Shown: one piece after another, positions 1-8,280 of the stretch
How the letters are laid out: each line of letters starts with the position of its first letter
Position numbering within the stretch: position 1 is the first letter of the stretch
DNA from: Mycolicibacterium sp. P9-64
GTDB taxonomy: Bacteria; Actinomycetota; Actinomycetes; Mycobacteriales; Mycobacteriaceae
Assembly: GCF_008329605.1 (NCBI RefSeq)
Contig: NZ_NPKO01000008.1
Location: 310,001-374,000 of the forward strand
Length of the DNA stretch: 64,000 bases
Direction: 5' to 3'
Translations under genes and position numbers: made by a program
The notes under the pieces: model-generated
The model's input: the letters and a program-made list of their open reading frames with translations, nothing else
What the model was told of the DNA's origin: nothing
The model's database searches: none

Positions 1-150
1 CCACACCTTCTCGGGATGGCGGCGCCAGCCGTCGATGCTGGAGATCTCGTAGGGGTCGACTGTGGCCCATAAACCCGTCTCGACGTCACGAAACGTGGGC
101 ACGCCGCTCTCTGCCGAGATCCCGGCACCACTGAGTACGACCACGTGCAC
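1..150 (-). CDS. cobB: Sir2-family NAD+-dependent deacylase, N-terminal part (cut by window start)
   Basis: Only about 50 N-terminal residues are inside the window. They begin VHVVVLSGAGISAESGVPTF, the Sir2 signature (GAGIS plus GxPxFR) that forms the NAD+-binding Rossmann pocket; FRD and the loop region follow. A GTG at 148-150 gives the start; an in-frame stop lies four codons upstream, so no much longer N-terminus is possible. The family removes acetyl or succinyl groups from lysine using NAD+. The gene is divergent from a GntR regulator, the same arrangement as Rv1151c/Rv1152 in M. tuberculosis, which supports the call. The catalytic His and the zinc Cys residues lie outside the window. 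Confidence 0.85.
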   Translation of the reverse strand, partial: MHVVVLSGAGISAESGVPTFRDVETGLWATVDPYEISSIDGWRRHPEKVW

Positions 151-186
151 ACGACCAAACTAGCCGGACTTTGTGATACTGAGCAC

Positions 187-552
187 GTGACCGATTTGGG
201 GGAATGGGTCCGGGTCGACCCGCGAGCCGCAAGGCCGCTGTTCGATCAGTTGCGGACCCAGATCATAGAGGGAATTAGGGACGGCAGGCTTTCGCCGGGG
301 ACGAGGCTTCCTACCGTTCGGGAGTTGGCCGTTCAGACGACGATGGCGGTGAACACCGTCGCACGCGCCTACCGCGAGCTCGAGACCGCAGGTCTGGTCG
401 AAACACGGGGCAGGTTCGGCACGTTCGTCGCGCGGGCAGACCCCGCAGATTCGGCGATGGCGTCGGCGGCGCACGCCTATGTGGAGGCGGCGCGGGCACT
501 CGGGCTGAACAAGGCGGCCGCCCTGCGCTACGTGGATGCGGCGTTCGGTTAG
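187..552 (+). CDS. GntR-family transcriptional regulator, YtrA-like, short
   Basis: A 121-residue protein with a winged-helix GntR DNA-binding domain at about residues 15-85 (PLFDQLRTQI, then LPTVRELA and VNTVARAYRELE, the recognition helix). It ends in a short helical tail of about 35 residues and has no ligand-binding FadR/HutC/MocR domain, as in YtrA-type regulators. I chose the GTG at 187; an upstream GTG at 145 would overlap the divergent Sir2 gene. It corresponds in position to Rv1152. The 36-bp divergent spacer to the Sir2 start suggests it may control that gene and itself; this is inference. Confidence 0.85.
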   Translation: MTDLGEWVRVDPRAARPLFDQLRTQIIEGIRDGRLSPGTRLPTVRELAVQTTMAVNTVARAYRELETAGLVETRGRFGTFVARADPADSAMASAAHAYVEAARALGLNKAAALRYVDAAFG

Positions 553-557
553 CTGGG

Positions 558-1418
558 CTAGCCGAATTCGAGCAGGGTCAGCGCGGGGCGCACCGGGTCG
601 AGCAGCGGAATCCGCTGGATCGCCCACATCGTCGTGTTCAACACCTTGCCCCGGCCGCGAGGCAACGGCACGTCGTGCACGGCGCGGATGCCAGGAACCA
701 CGTCGACGAGCGTCGCGGCCTCTGCCGCCGACATGGCGAACGGCATCGGCGGCACCCGGTAGCGCAGCGACGTGCGCAAGCCCCGCCGCGCCCACATCGC
801 GAACCACGACGGCGGCAGGTCGAACATCATCCGGCCACCGGGGAATCGTCGCGCGCATTCCGCGATCAGTCCCATCGACTCAGCTGGCTGCAGGTACATC
901 AGCAGGCCCTCGGCGGTAATGAACACGCCGCGCGACGAGTCGACCTGATCCATCCAGCTGTAGTCCAGCGCGGACTGGGCGCACACCGTCAGCCGGTCCG
1001 AAGCCGGCAGCAGCTTGGTTCGCAATTCGACGATGGGTGGCAGGTCGACGGTCAACCAGCGGAACTGCTCACCGACGTCAGATGCCTCACCCTGATTGCC
1101 GGCTCCGCCGGCGGCGAGCCGGTAGAAGCTGGTCTGCAGCCCCTCCGCGAGCGCGACGACCGTTGCCGCCGGGTGATCGAGGAGGTAGGTCCTGGTGGCG
1201 TCGTCGAACGCCAGCGCCCGCAGCGCCATGTCCTGGCGGCGCGAGTAGCCGAACTTGGCGAAGTCGAAGTCGATCGCGTCGACCAATTCGATCGCCATCG
1301 GGTCGTCGATGATGGCGTCGGGCCGACGGGCCTCGGACGCCCGCACCTTCAACGTCAGCAGGGCAGTCTCCGACACGCCTGTCAGCGTGGTGCCGTCCAC
1401 CTTCGGTTCAGAGCTCAC
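558..1418 (-). CDS. omt: Class I SAM-dependent methyltransferase, LCMT/TcmP (Ppm1) family
   Basis: A 286-aa protein. The N-terminus (ETALLTLKVRASEARRPDAI) and the IDFDFAKFGYS segment are typical of the leucine carboxyl methyltransferase/TcmP family common in mycobacteria. The expected SAM-binding glycine loop is not canonical: the region at about residues 88-110 reads VVALAEGLQTSFYRL, which fits the VVxLGAGLDTRxYRL motif with substitutions. Later GVFITAEGLLMYL is the family's conserved EGLLxYL motif. The substrate is unknown. The position matches Rv1153c (omt). It converges on the GntR gene with a 5-bp gap. Confidence 0.8.
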   Translation of the reverse strand: MSSEPKVDGTTLTGVSETALLTLKVRASEARRPDAIIDDPMAIELVDAIDFDFAKFGYSRRQDMALRALAFDDATRTYLLDHPAATVVALAEGLQTSFYRLAAGGAGNQGEASDVGEQFRWLTVDLPPIVELRTKLLPASDRLTVCAQSALDYSWMDQVDSSRGVFITAEGLLMYLQPAESMGLIAECARRFPGGRMMFDLPPSWFAMWARRGLRTSLRYRVPPMPFAMSAAEAATLVDVVPGIRAVHDVPLPRGRGKVLNTTMWAIQRIPLLDPVRPALTLLEFG

Positions 1419-1439
1419 CGTCGCGAATCTACGACACCC

Positions 1440-1994
1440 TCAGGCCTCACGCTCCCCGTCGCTTCGCTCGCCCCTGTTGAGCACCTTGTCGATCGTTCGG
1501 AGGTTGCGGGTGGTGGTCGACGACTTGTACCGCTTCTTGCCCATCGTCTTGCCGATCGTCGAGTCCAAGCTGCTCGACCTGGCGACCTGCCAGTAGATGA
1601 CGCCGTCGCCGCGCTCGATCAATTCGTCGGACCCCGCGTTCTCGGCGAGCGCGGCCAGCTCGTCGAGCACTGCCGGATCGGTGACGAACGTGACGTACGA
1701 GTGATGGCCCTCGACCTCCCGCTCGAACGGATACGCCTTGGAGATCGCCTCGACGTCGTCGATGGCGTAGGCCAGCACCCAGGCGTCGTAACCGAACGTG
1801 TCACGCAGCGCCGCTTCGGCTTTCGTGCGGACCGTCTTGACCGACGCCGTGCTCTCCAAGAGCACGTTGCCGCTGGCGAGCACGGTCTTGACACCAGCGA
1901 AACCCGCGGCGGTGAGCGCGTCGGCCACCGCGGCCATCTTCAGGTTGACCCCGCCGACGTTGACGCCGCGCAGGAACGCGGCATAGCGCGTCAC
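1440..1994 (-). CDS. DUF1697 family protein
   Basis: A 184-aa protein starting VTRYAAFLRGVNVGGVNLKM, the highly characteristic DUF1697 N-terminus (YxAFLRGINVGG). The function of the family is unknown. I chose the GTG at 1992-1994 because homology begins immediately after it. The C-terminus (NRGERSDGEREA) is encoded by a copy of the dispersed GCGAGCGAAGCGAC repeat, so the last dozen residues are probably a read-through of an inserted repeat and not ancestral protein. It lies between the methyltransferase and the divergent PPOX gene. Confidence 0.85.
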   Translation of the reverse strand: MTRYAAFLRGVNVGGVNLKMAAVADALTAAGFAGVKTVLASGNVLLESTASVKTVRTKAEAALRDTFGYDAWVLAYAIDDVEAISKAYPFEREVEGHHSYVTFVTDPAVLDELAALAENAGSDELIERGDGVIYWQVARSSSLDSTIGKTMGKKRYKSSTTTRNLRTIDKVLNRGERSDGEREA

Positions 1995-2104
1995 GGCTTG
2001 CCGAACTTCAGGTAGTCGTAGTCGATCGCGGTCATGGCCCAATGTTAGGGATGCGGTCGCGGAATTCTGTCGCTTCCCCTCGGCGCAGCCGTACGCTGGC
2101 TTCC

Positions 2105-2548
2105 ATGACGCGGCACGTATTGGACGAGAAGTTGTTGGCCGTGATCAGCGGCAATTCGCTGGGGGTCTTGGCCACCATCAAGCGCGACGGCAGGCCGCAG
2201 CTGTCGAACGTCTCGTATTACTTCGATCCGCGCAATGTCGCCATCCAGGTGTCGGTCACCGAACCGCGCGCAAAGACCCGCAACCTGCGCCGCGACGCGC
2301 GAGCCTCGATCCACGTGACGGCGGACGACGGGTGGGCCTACGCGGTGGCCGAGGGCGATGCCACCCTCACCCCGCCTGCGGCGGCACCGGACGACGACAC
2401 CGTCGAGGCGCTGATCGCCTTGTACCGCAACATCGCCGGTGAGCATCCCGACTGGGACGAGTACCGCCAGGCGATGGTGACCGATCGTCGCGTCGTCTTG
2501 ACGCTGCCGATCTCGCACCTTTATGGGCTGCCGCCGGGCATCCGCTGA
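2105..2548 (+). CDS. PPOX-class F420/FMN-dependent oxidoreductase, Rv1155-like
   Basis: A 147-aa split-barrel flavin/deazaflavin-binding protein. LLAVISGNSLGVLATIKRDG and QLSNVSYYFD are the conserved first strands of the pyridoxamine-5'-phosphate-oxidase-like fold, and VSVTEPRAKTRNLRRD contributes cofactor phosphate contacts. Rv1155, its positional equivalent, binds F420, and fbiC (F420 synthesis) is present in this same window. The natural substrate is unknown. The ATG at 2105 matches the start of the fold. Directly downstream is a threefold 31-bp repeat. Confidence 0.88.
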   Translation: MTRHVLDEKLLAVISGNSLGVLATIKRDGRPQLSNVSYYFDPRNVAIQVSVTEPRAKTRNLRRDARASIHVTADDGWAYAVAEGDATLTPPAAAPDDDTVEALIALYRNIAGEHPDWDEYRQAMVTDRRVVLTLPISHLYGLPPGIR

Positions 2549-2560
2549 CTCGCGCTTCCC

Positions 2561-2653
2561 GGGGCGAGCGAAGCGACGGGGGATTCTTCCGGGGGCGAGC
2601 GAAGCGACGGGGGATTCTTCCGGGGGCGAGGGACGTTACCGGGGGACTCTTGG
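2561..2653. repeat. Three tandem ~31-bp units carrying the dispersed GCGAGCGAAGCGAC repeat
   Basis: Units at 2561-2591 and 2592-2622 are identical (GGGGCGAGCGAAGCGACGGG followed by GGATTCTTCCG). The third, 2623-2653, is degenerate (GGGGCGAGGGACGTTACCGG). The same core occurs, in either orientation, near 1449-1472, 10886-10925, 54076-54099 and 55081-55105, always at or next to a gene end. Confidence 0.85.
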
Positions 2654-2698
2654 GTAAACCCTTCGGCCTCCGGTCCGGTCGCGCGTTAGTCTTGCCGC

Positions 2699-2866
2699 AT
2701 GGCCGAGGAACCGGAAGACGACAACAAGCGCAAGTTCCGCGAAGCACTGGAACGCAAGAAGGCCAACGCGGGCGGCGGCTCCCCTCACAAGGAAGCAGGC
2801 AACAAACAGCCGAAGGCGCACGGCCCCGAGTCGGCCCGCCGCGAGTTCCGGCGCAAGAGCGGCTAG
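2699..2866 (+). CDS. Small charged DUF5302-like protein
   Basis: A 55-residue, very hydrophilic protein (MAEEPEDDNKRKFREALERK, then Gly/Ser/Lys-rich, ending RREFRRKSG). It resembles the small actinobacterial DUF5302 family of unknown function. The N-terminal half is predicted helical and the C-terminal half disordered and basic. Its TAG stop is part of a CTAG that also supplies the stop of the convergent acyltransferase. I infer it is real from the family resemblance and codon usage. Confidence 0.7.
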   Translation: MAEEPEDDNKRKFREALERKKANAGGGSPHKEAGNKQPKAHGPESARREFRRKSG

Positions 2867-4182
2867 CCGACCTTCAGCTCGACGGGCGACTCGGCTGCGA
2901 CGCTGTCGCTGGCTAGCAGCCGAGCGCCGATCAGCGCGACGACCATCACCGAAACGCAGAACAGCCCTTGGTCTTTCAGGCCCCAGCCGACCGATGCCAG
3001 AGTGGCCGCCCCGGCAATGGTCAGTAGCGTGCCGACGGCTGCGCTGCGGGGTCCCAGGGCGCAGACGCGGCCCCCGTCCCACAGTGGCAGCGGGTTGTTC
3101 TCCAGCGGCCGCAGCACGACGAACACCACGGCCACCAGAGCGGCAACCAGTACCAGCTGAACGATGCTGAGCACCAGGAAGTGTGGCTGACCGGGGTAGC
3201 GCGGCAGGCCAAGGTAGTCGAACGTCAGGTGCACTCCGAGCAGGACGGGCATGTGCCACAGGTACAGCGTCATCGCACCGGTGTTGCCGATCACCGCGAG
3301 TCGCCACACCCCGGGCCGTTGGGCCCACCGGCCGATCCTGGGTGCCGCGGCAATGGCAAAGGCGCACAGCATGATTGCGTGTCCGGCCAGCAGCAGTGAC
3401 GGCGGCGTCATGTTCTTCAGATGCTGGGACTCGATGCCGACGAGGCTCAATTCGTACGGGCCCAACCACAACAGGCTCAGATTGACGGCGAACATCGCAA
3501 CGCCGACGCCCAACGCCGTCCGCGGGTTCAACAACCCGCGCCGGTAGGCCACCCCGAACATGCCTGGGATCAACCAGGCCAGCATGTTGACGTAGCCCAC
3601 CGCCGACCAGCCCGCGTCGGTGACCCGGACCGCGTCGACCAGCGCGACCACGGCGTACACCGCGACGACTCCGCCGAGCAGCCGCGTCCCCGTGGTGATG
3701 CGCGCCAGTAGCGGCATCGCCGCAAGCACCATGACGTAGGCGCCGAGAAACCACAGCAGCTGGATGCTGATGCCGGCGATCGGCTCGTAGACGTGCACGG
3801 GCAGTACGTCGTGCAGCACGACGAGCGCCACGGCCCAGAACGCCAGGTAATAGAACACCGGCCGGTACAGCCGGGTGCAGCGCTTCAGCAGCCAGCCACC
3901 CCAGCTGGCATGGGGCTGGTACGACCCGACCGACGCCGCCGCGCCCGCGAAGAAGAACAGCGGCATGATCTGGAAGACCCACGTCAGCGCCTGGAACACC
4001 ACCGACGTCGTCAGCAGGTTCCCCCACCTGAACACGTCGTCGGCGATGATGCTGGTCGCCATCACCGCGTGGCCGGTGACCACGCCGACGAGCGAAACGA
4101 TCCGGATGACGTCGATGGCGCGATCACGATCGGCCGGTGTGCTCGCCTCGATCTCGGCAGCACTGGGAAATGCAAGCGGCAT
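2863..4182 (-). CDS. Membrane acyltransferase, acyltransferase-3 family
   Basis: A 439-aa polytopic membrane protein with about 10 hydrophobic segments. The N-terminus RAIDVIRIVSLVGVVTGHAV carries the family's conserved Arg and the GH(A/S) histidine of acyltransferase-3 proteins. WQIMPLFFFAGAAASVGSY and LYLWHMPVLLG further match the family (the usual motif near the end is Y-WHxP). These enzymes O-acylate sugars or lipids of the cell envelope; the substrate here is unknown. It may share an operon with the MFS gene upstream (49-bp gap). Confidence 0.8.
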   Translation of the reverse strand: MPLAFPSAAEIEASTPADRDRAIDVIRIVSLVGVVTGHAVMATSIIADDVFRWGNLLTTSVVFQALTWVFQIMPLFFFAGAAASVGSYQPHASWGGWLLKRCTRLYRPVFYYLAFWAVALVVLHDVLPVHVYEPIAGISIQLLWFLGAYVMVLAAMPLLARITTGTRLLGGVVAVYAVVALVDAVRVTDAGWSAVGYVNMLAWLIPGMFGVAYRRGLLNPRTALGVGVAMFAVNLSLLWLGPYELSLVGIESQHLKNMTPPSLLLAGHAIMLCAFAIAAAPRIGRWAQRPGVWRLAVIGNTGAMTLYLWHMPVLLGVHLTFDYLGLPRYPGQPHFLVLSIVQLVLVAALVAVVFVVLRPLENNPLPLWDGGRVCALGPRSAAVGTLLTIAGAATLASVGWGLKDQGLFCVSVMVVALIGARLLASDSVAAESPVELKVG

Positions 4183-4230
4183 GGCTCGAATCTAGGTGCG
4201 GGCTGCCACGTTCGGCTTGAGTAGAACCAC

Positions 4231-5454
4231 TCAAACGTGGGCGGTGGCGGGGCGACGCTCCTGGACCAGGATCATGACGAGACAGATCGCCGAGATCACC
4301 CCGATCGCGATCGCGAAACTGACCCCGGCGGTACGCAATCCCCAGTGCTGCGCGGCCAGCCCCTCGCCGACGACCGGCAGCGAGATCGCCACGTACGCCA
4401 CCACGAAGTACGTCGAGCTGACTTCGGCACGGCGGTCTGCGGGCGCGATCTCGGCGATGGCGGCGAGGCCGCGGCTGAAGCTGATGCCCTGCCCGATACC
4501 CGCCACCACCGCGGCGACGATCAGGCCGACCAGCGACGAAAAGTGCAGGGCCGCTGCAAGTATCACCATCCCGACCACCAAGATCAGACACCCGATCGCG
4601 ACGGCACGTGCCGGCTGCATCCGTCGGGCAGACAGCTGCGCAATGGCCGACGCGACGAAGATCGACGCCGCCGCCACCCCGGCGATGGCGTGGTTGTCGA
4701 TGCCGATGACCTGCGATACGAACGACGGCACCACAGCGCTGAACAATCCCGTCACGGCGAAGCCCGCAAAAGCCGCGGTGGCGGCAGTGATGAAGACGGG
4801 CCGCACCTCGGCGGGTATCGACAGTCGCTGGATGCCGAGGCGGCCGGCCCGCGGCGAGGTCTCCGGCGCCAGCAGCACCGCACCGACGGCCAGCACGACC
4901 ATCACGATGTGCACCACGAACGACAGCTGCAGAGGATGCGGCGCGTACTGCACGAGGAGCCCGGCCAGAAGTGGCCCCGACCCGAGGCCGCCGATGTTGG
5001 CGATCGTCGCGGCCACCGCAGCGCGCTCGCGATGCGCGGGTGCGGCAGCCTCCACGACGGCGGCGGTGGCGGTGCCCGTGAAGATGCCCGCCGAGAAGCC
5101 CGACAGCGCCCGCGCAACGAGGAGCAGCGCGACGTTGTCGGCGTAGAGGAACATCACCCCACTGACCAGGGCGAACGCGGCGCCGGCCAGCAACAACGGG
5201 CGCCTGCCGAGCACGTCCGACCAGCGCCCGAAGAGCAGCAGCGCCACCAACACCCCGAAGGCATAGGTCGCGAAGATCACCGTGGTCGTGAACACGGCGA
5301 AGTGCATCCGCTCGCCATACAGCGCGTACATCGGCGTCGGAAGGGTGGTGCCCAGCATGATCACGGCGAACGCGTAGGTCAGCAGGGCGGAGCCGTAGCG
5401 GCGGGGTCGACCGGCTGGTGTCACGCGTCGAGTGTCGGGCACGTCGGGAGTCAA
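4231..5454 (-). CDS. Major facilitator superfamily transporter
   Basis: A 407-aa protein with about 12 transmembrane helices. FGRWSDVLGRRPLLLAG at about residues 75-91 is the classical MFS loop 2-3 motif A (GxxxDxxGRR). LVARALSGFSAGIFTGTATA is a drug-exporter-like motif B region with its Arg in helix 4. The overall shape is that of drug:H+ antiporters or aromatic-compound exporters; the substrate cannot be told from sequence. It is followed on the same strand by the acyltransferase. Confidence 0.82.
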   Translation of the reverse strand: MTPDVPDTRRVTPAGRPRRYGSALLTYAFAVIMLGTTLPTPMYALYGERMHFAVFTTTVIFATYAFGVLVALLLFGRWSDVLGRRPLLLAGAAFALVSGVMFLYADNVALLLVARALSGFSAGIFTGTATAAVVEAAAPAHRERAAVAATIANIGGLGSGPLLAGLLVQYAPHPLQLSFVVHIVMVVLAVGAVLLAPETSPRAGRLGIQRLSIPAEVRPVFITAATAAFAGFAVTGLFSAVVPSFVSQVIGIDNHAIAGVAAASIFVASAIAQLSARRMQPARAVAIGCLILVVGMVILAAALHFSSLVGLIVAAVVAGIGQGISFSRGLAAIAEIAPADRRAEVSSTYFVVAYVAISLPVVGEGLAAQHWGLRTAGVSFAIAIGVISAICLVMILVQERRPATAHV

Positions 5455-5487
5455 CGTCGACCGGGCGCCCCGACTTCCCCGGGTCGG

Positions 5488-6552
5488 CTACTTGCCCTGG
5501 TGCTCACCGACCTGCTTCATCACGTAATCGGCGAGCAGTTCGTTGGCGTGTGTCGTGAGGTGCTCGGCCGCTGCGAACACGTAGGTCCGGTCGGCGTCGG
5601 GGGACTTCCAGGCGTCGGCAGCGCAATAGTCCTGCGCGGGCTTCAAGCAGGCGTCCTCATTTGCTCCGTGGGTGAATCCGTACTTGGCGCCGTTGGTCAA
5701 CACGTCGTCGATGAAGGCGCCGGTGTCGAGCACCTGAACCTTCGGATCCTTCGGCAGCGCGCCCACCAGGCTGGTGTTGTAGACATCGGTCAACTCGCTC
5801 ACGTACTTGCGGCTCGCGTCGGACTCGAACCAGGGCAGCACCGCAAGATCGGCGAGTTCGAACACGACCAGGTGCTGGGCCCCCTTCGCCAGGATCGCCG
5901 ATGCGGTCCGAGCCTCGTCCTCTGCGGCCTTCTGCACCCGTGCCCGCTCGCTCGCCATCACCTCCGGCGAAGGAGTCTTGTTGTCGCGCAGGGCTTGAGC
6001 CAGCGCCGGGTCCTTGGTCAGGTCGTAGTTGTACGCGACGTCGTTCGTTCCGATGTAGAGGGTCACCAGCTGGTCCGGGCTGAAGGTGCCGTGCTGATCC
6101 ACGAAGTGTTGGAGTTGCACCGCGGTGGATATCGGGGTGCCCTCGGGATTCTGCGACACCGTCGAGTAGGGGAGGTTCGACCTTGCGCCGCCCTCGGCAT
6201 AGTTCAGCCCGCCGGGGCCGGGGAGACCCGGCTTGCCTTGATAGACATCGTTGTAACTGGCGGTGTGCTCGTTCGGTTCGGTCGATTGGCCGAGGCGTTC
6301 GGCGACGTGTTGGGCCCACGTCATGCCCGGGTTGGTCGTGAAGCGCAGACCACCGTATGTGCCTGCGTCGGTGAGGCTGTCGCCGAAGAACACGGCTTCG
6401 CGGAACTTGGCAGGTGCGGGCGCCGCCTCTTGGCTGCCTGTTGTCGACGTTGGTTGCGCGCTGGGCGACTCGGCGGACGTACCGCACGCCGTCAGCGCGC
6501 CGACCGTCATGGCCGCTGCGACCGCGGCCTGAACACGAACGAATGTGGGCAT
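5488..6552 (-). CDS. Secreted SGNH/GDSL-family esterase lipoprotein
   Basis: 354 aa. The signal peptide ends in a lipobox (VGALTAC, Cys23), so it is a probable membrane-anchored lipoprotein, followed by a Ser/Pro/Thr linker. The hydrolase domain starts FFGDSLTDAGTYGG: the GDSL block with the nucleophile Ser. YIGTNDVAYNYD gives the GxND block, and a C-terminal Asp/His pair lies in ADRTYVFAAAEHLTTHAN. These enzymes hydrolyse esters or lipids outside the cytoplasm. The gene sits downstream of, and on the same strand as, the symporter operon, separated by a tandem hairpin. Confidence 0.88.
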   Translation of the reverse strand: MPTFVRVQAAVAAAMTVGALTACGTSAESPSAQPTSTTGSQEAAPAPAKFREAVFFGDSLTDAGTYGGLRFTTNPGMTWAQHVAERLGQSTEPNEHTASYNDVYQGKPGLPGPGGLNYAEGGARSNLPYSTVSQNPEGTPISTAVQLQHFVDQHGTFSPDQLVTLYIGTNDVAYNYDLTKDPALAQALRDNKTPSPEVMASERARVQKAAEDEARTASAILAKGAQHLVVFELADLAVLPWFESDASRKYVSELTDVYNTSLVGALPKDPKVQVLDTGAFIDDVLTNGAKYGFTHGANEDACLKPAQDYCAADAWKSPDADRTYVFAAAEHLTTHANELLADYVMKQVGEHQGK

Positions 6553-6614
6553 GGAAGTTCCTTCACCGTGCGTTGGGGGGTTCCGCAGTTCCGGTTTGGC
6601 TCGGACCAGTTTTT

Positions 6615-6653
6615 GACGGCTCGCCGTCAGGACGCTTTTGACGGCTCGCCGTC
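6615..6653 (-). terminator. Tandem hairpins at the end of the symporter operon
   Basis: Two copies 25 bp apart of the palindrome GACGGCTCGCCGTC (6615-6628 and 6640-6653), each preceded on the + strand by TTTT. Each can fold into a stem of 6-7 bp on either strand. The second copy overlaps the stop codon of the first symporter gene. They lie between that stop and the GDSL gene start. They are likely terminators, although there is no U-tract downstream in the minus-strand transcript. Confidence 0.5.
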
Positions 6654-8280
6654 AGTGCGCCACGGCTTTCTCCGCTCCGATGCCGGTCAGCGAGCGGACC
6701 TCCATCTCGGCGGCGATGGCTGGATCCTCGTCATCGGGTGACGACAGCGTGCCAACGATGCCCAGGATGAAGGCCAGCGGGATCGACACGATGCCGGGGT
6801 TGGCCAGCGGGAACCAGGCGAAGTCCAGGCTGGGCAGCATCGCGGTCTTGGTGCCCGACACCGCGGGAGAGAAGACGATGAGCACGATCGTGGAGATCAG
6901 GCCGCCGTACATGCTCCACAGCGCACCGCGGGTGTTGAACCGCCGCCAGTACAGCGAGAACAGGATGGTGGGCAGGTTGGCGGCTGCGGCGACCGCGAAC
7001 GCCAGCGCTACCAGGAACGCGATGTTCTGGCCGTTGGCGAGGATGCCGAGCCCGATCGCGACGATGCCGAGCACCACGACGGTGATGCGTGAGACCCGCA
7101 CCTGCTCGTCCTCGGTGACCTTATGACTCTTCAACACGCTGGCATAGATGTCGTGAGCGAACGACGTTGCCGCGGTGATGGTGAGGCCCGCGACCACCGC
7201 GAGGATCGTCGCGAACGCCACCGCCGAGATGACGCCCAGAAGGACGACCCCGCCCAGCTCGAACGCAAGCAGGGGTGCCGCTGAGTTCTGGCCGCCGGGG
7301 GCCGCAAGGATGGCGTCCGGCCCGACCAGCGCGGCGGCGCCGTATCCCAGGGCCAGCGTGAACAGGTAGAACGCGCCGATGAGGGCGATCGCCCACACCA
7401 CCGAACGGCGGGCTTCCTTGGCAGTGGGCACGGTGTAGAAGCGCATCAACACGTGCGGAAGGCCTGCCGTGCCGAGGACCAGCGCCAGCGCCAGCGAGAT
7501 GAAGTTGATCTGCGAGGTCATCGATGCCCCGTACTGCGCGCCGGGAGCCAGTACGTCGCGGCCGGCGACGGCTTTGTTGGTGGACTCCGAGACGGCCGTT
7601 TGGGCGGCGCCGAGCATCTCGGAGAAGTTCACTCCGAACTTGACCAACACGATCACCGTCATCAGCGCGGCGCCGCCGATCAGCAGGACGGCCTTGATGA
7701 TCTGCACCCACGTAGTGCCCTTCATCCCGCCGATGAGAACGTAGGCGATCATCAGCAGACCGACGACCGCAATGACGACGGCCTGACCGATCCCGCTCGA
7801 GATGTTGAGCAGCAGCGCCACCAAACCCCCGGCCCCTGCCATCTGTGCCAGTAGGTAGAACAGGCACACGGCCATCGTGGTGGTGGCCGCGGCCATCCGC
7901 ACCGGCCGTTGCTTGAGCCGGAAGCTCAGTACGTCGGCCATGGTGAACTTGCCTGCGTTGCGGAGCAATTCGGCAACGAGAAGCAAGGCAACCAGCCACG
8001 CGACCAGGAAGCCGATCGAGTACAGGAAGCCGTCGTAGCCGTACACCGCGATGGCGCCCGCGATGCCGAGAAAGCTTGCGGCGGAAAGGTAGTCACCGGA
8101 TATTGCGATGCCGTTCTGAGGCCCGGTGAACGAGCGTCCCGCGGTGAAGAATTCCGCGGCGGTGGTGTTCTTCTTGCTGGCGCGGATGACGATGAACAGC
8201 GTGATGACGACGAAGAGGACGAAGATGCCGATGTTGGCGGCGGGATTTCCGATGGTGGCGTCTGCGGCGAGGAGTTTCAT
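6652..8280 (-). CDS. Sodium/solute symporter, ActP-like (cation/acetate symporter family)
   Basis: A 542-aa SSS-family transporter with about 13 membrane helices. NTTAAEFFTAGRSFTGPQNG and AISGDYLSAASFLGIAGAI at residues ~35-75 are the family hallmark (GR, then S-G-DYxSAASFLG). GTAGLPHVLMRFYTVPTAKE is the second conserved block and carries the Na+-site region. Homologues import acetate, pyruvate and other short monocarboxylates with Na+ or H+. Its ATG overlaps the stop of the DUF485 gene by 4 bp (ATGA), so the two are translationally coupled. Likely controlled by the LytTR system at the head of the operon. Confidence 0.9.
   Translation of the reverse strand: MKLLAADATIGNPAANIGIFVLFVVITLFIVIRASKKNTTAAEFFTAGRSFTGPQNGIAISGDYLSAASFLGIAGAIAVYGYDGFLYSIGFLVAWLVALLLVAELLRNAGKFTMADVLSFRLKQRPVRMAAATTTMAVCLFYLLAQMAGAGGLVALLLNISSGIGQAVVIAVVGLLMIAYVLIGGMKGTTWVQIIKAVLLIGGAALMTVIVLVKFGVNFSEMLGAAQTAVSESTNKAVAGRDVLAPGAQYGASMTSQINFISLALALVLGTAGLPHVLMRFYTVPTAKEARRSVVWAIALIGAFYLFTLALGYGAAALVGPDAILAAPGGQNSAAPLLAFELGGVVLLGVISAVAFATILAVVAGLTITAATSFAHDIYASVLKSHKVTEDEQVRVSRITVVVLGIVAIGLGILANGQNIAFLVALAFAVAAAANLPTILFSLYWRRFNTRGALWSMYGGLISTIVLIVFSPAVSGTKTAMLPSLDFAWFPLANPGIVSIPLAFILGIVGTLSSPDDEDPAIAAEMEVRSLTGIGAEKAVAH

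Noticed and set aside
4237..6741. Very long open frames antisense to real genes (for example + strand 4237-6741, minus strand 18782-21187, minus strand 44574-47882 beyond 46172)
   Set aside because: They lie opposite genes with clear families, show Arg/Gly/His/Asp-rich translations without domains, and result from the high GC of third codon positions.
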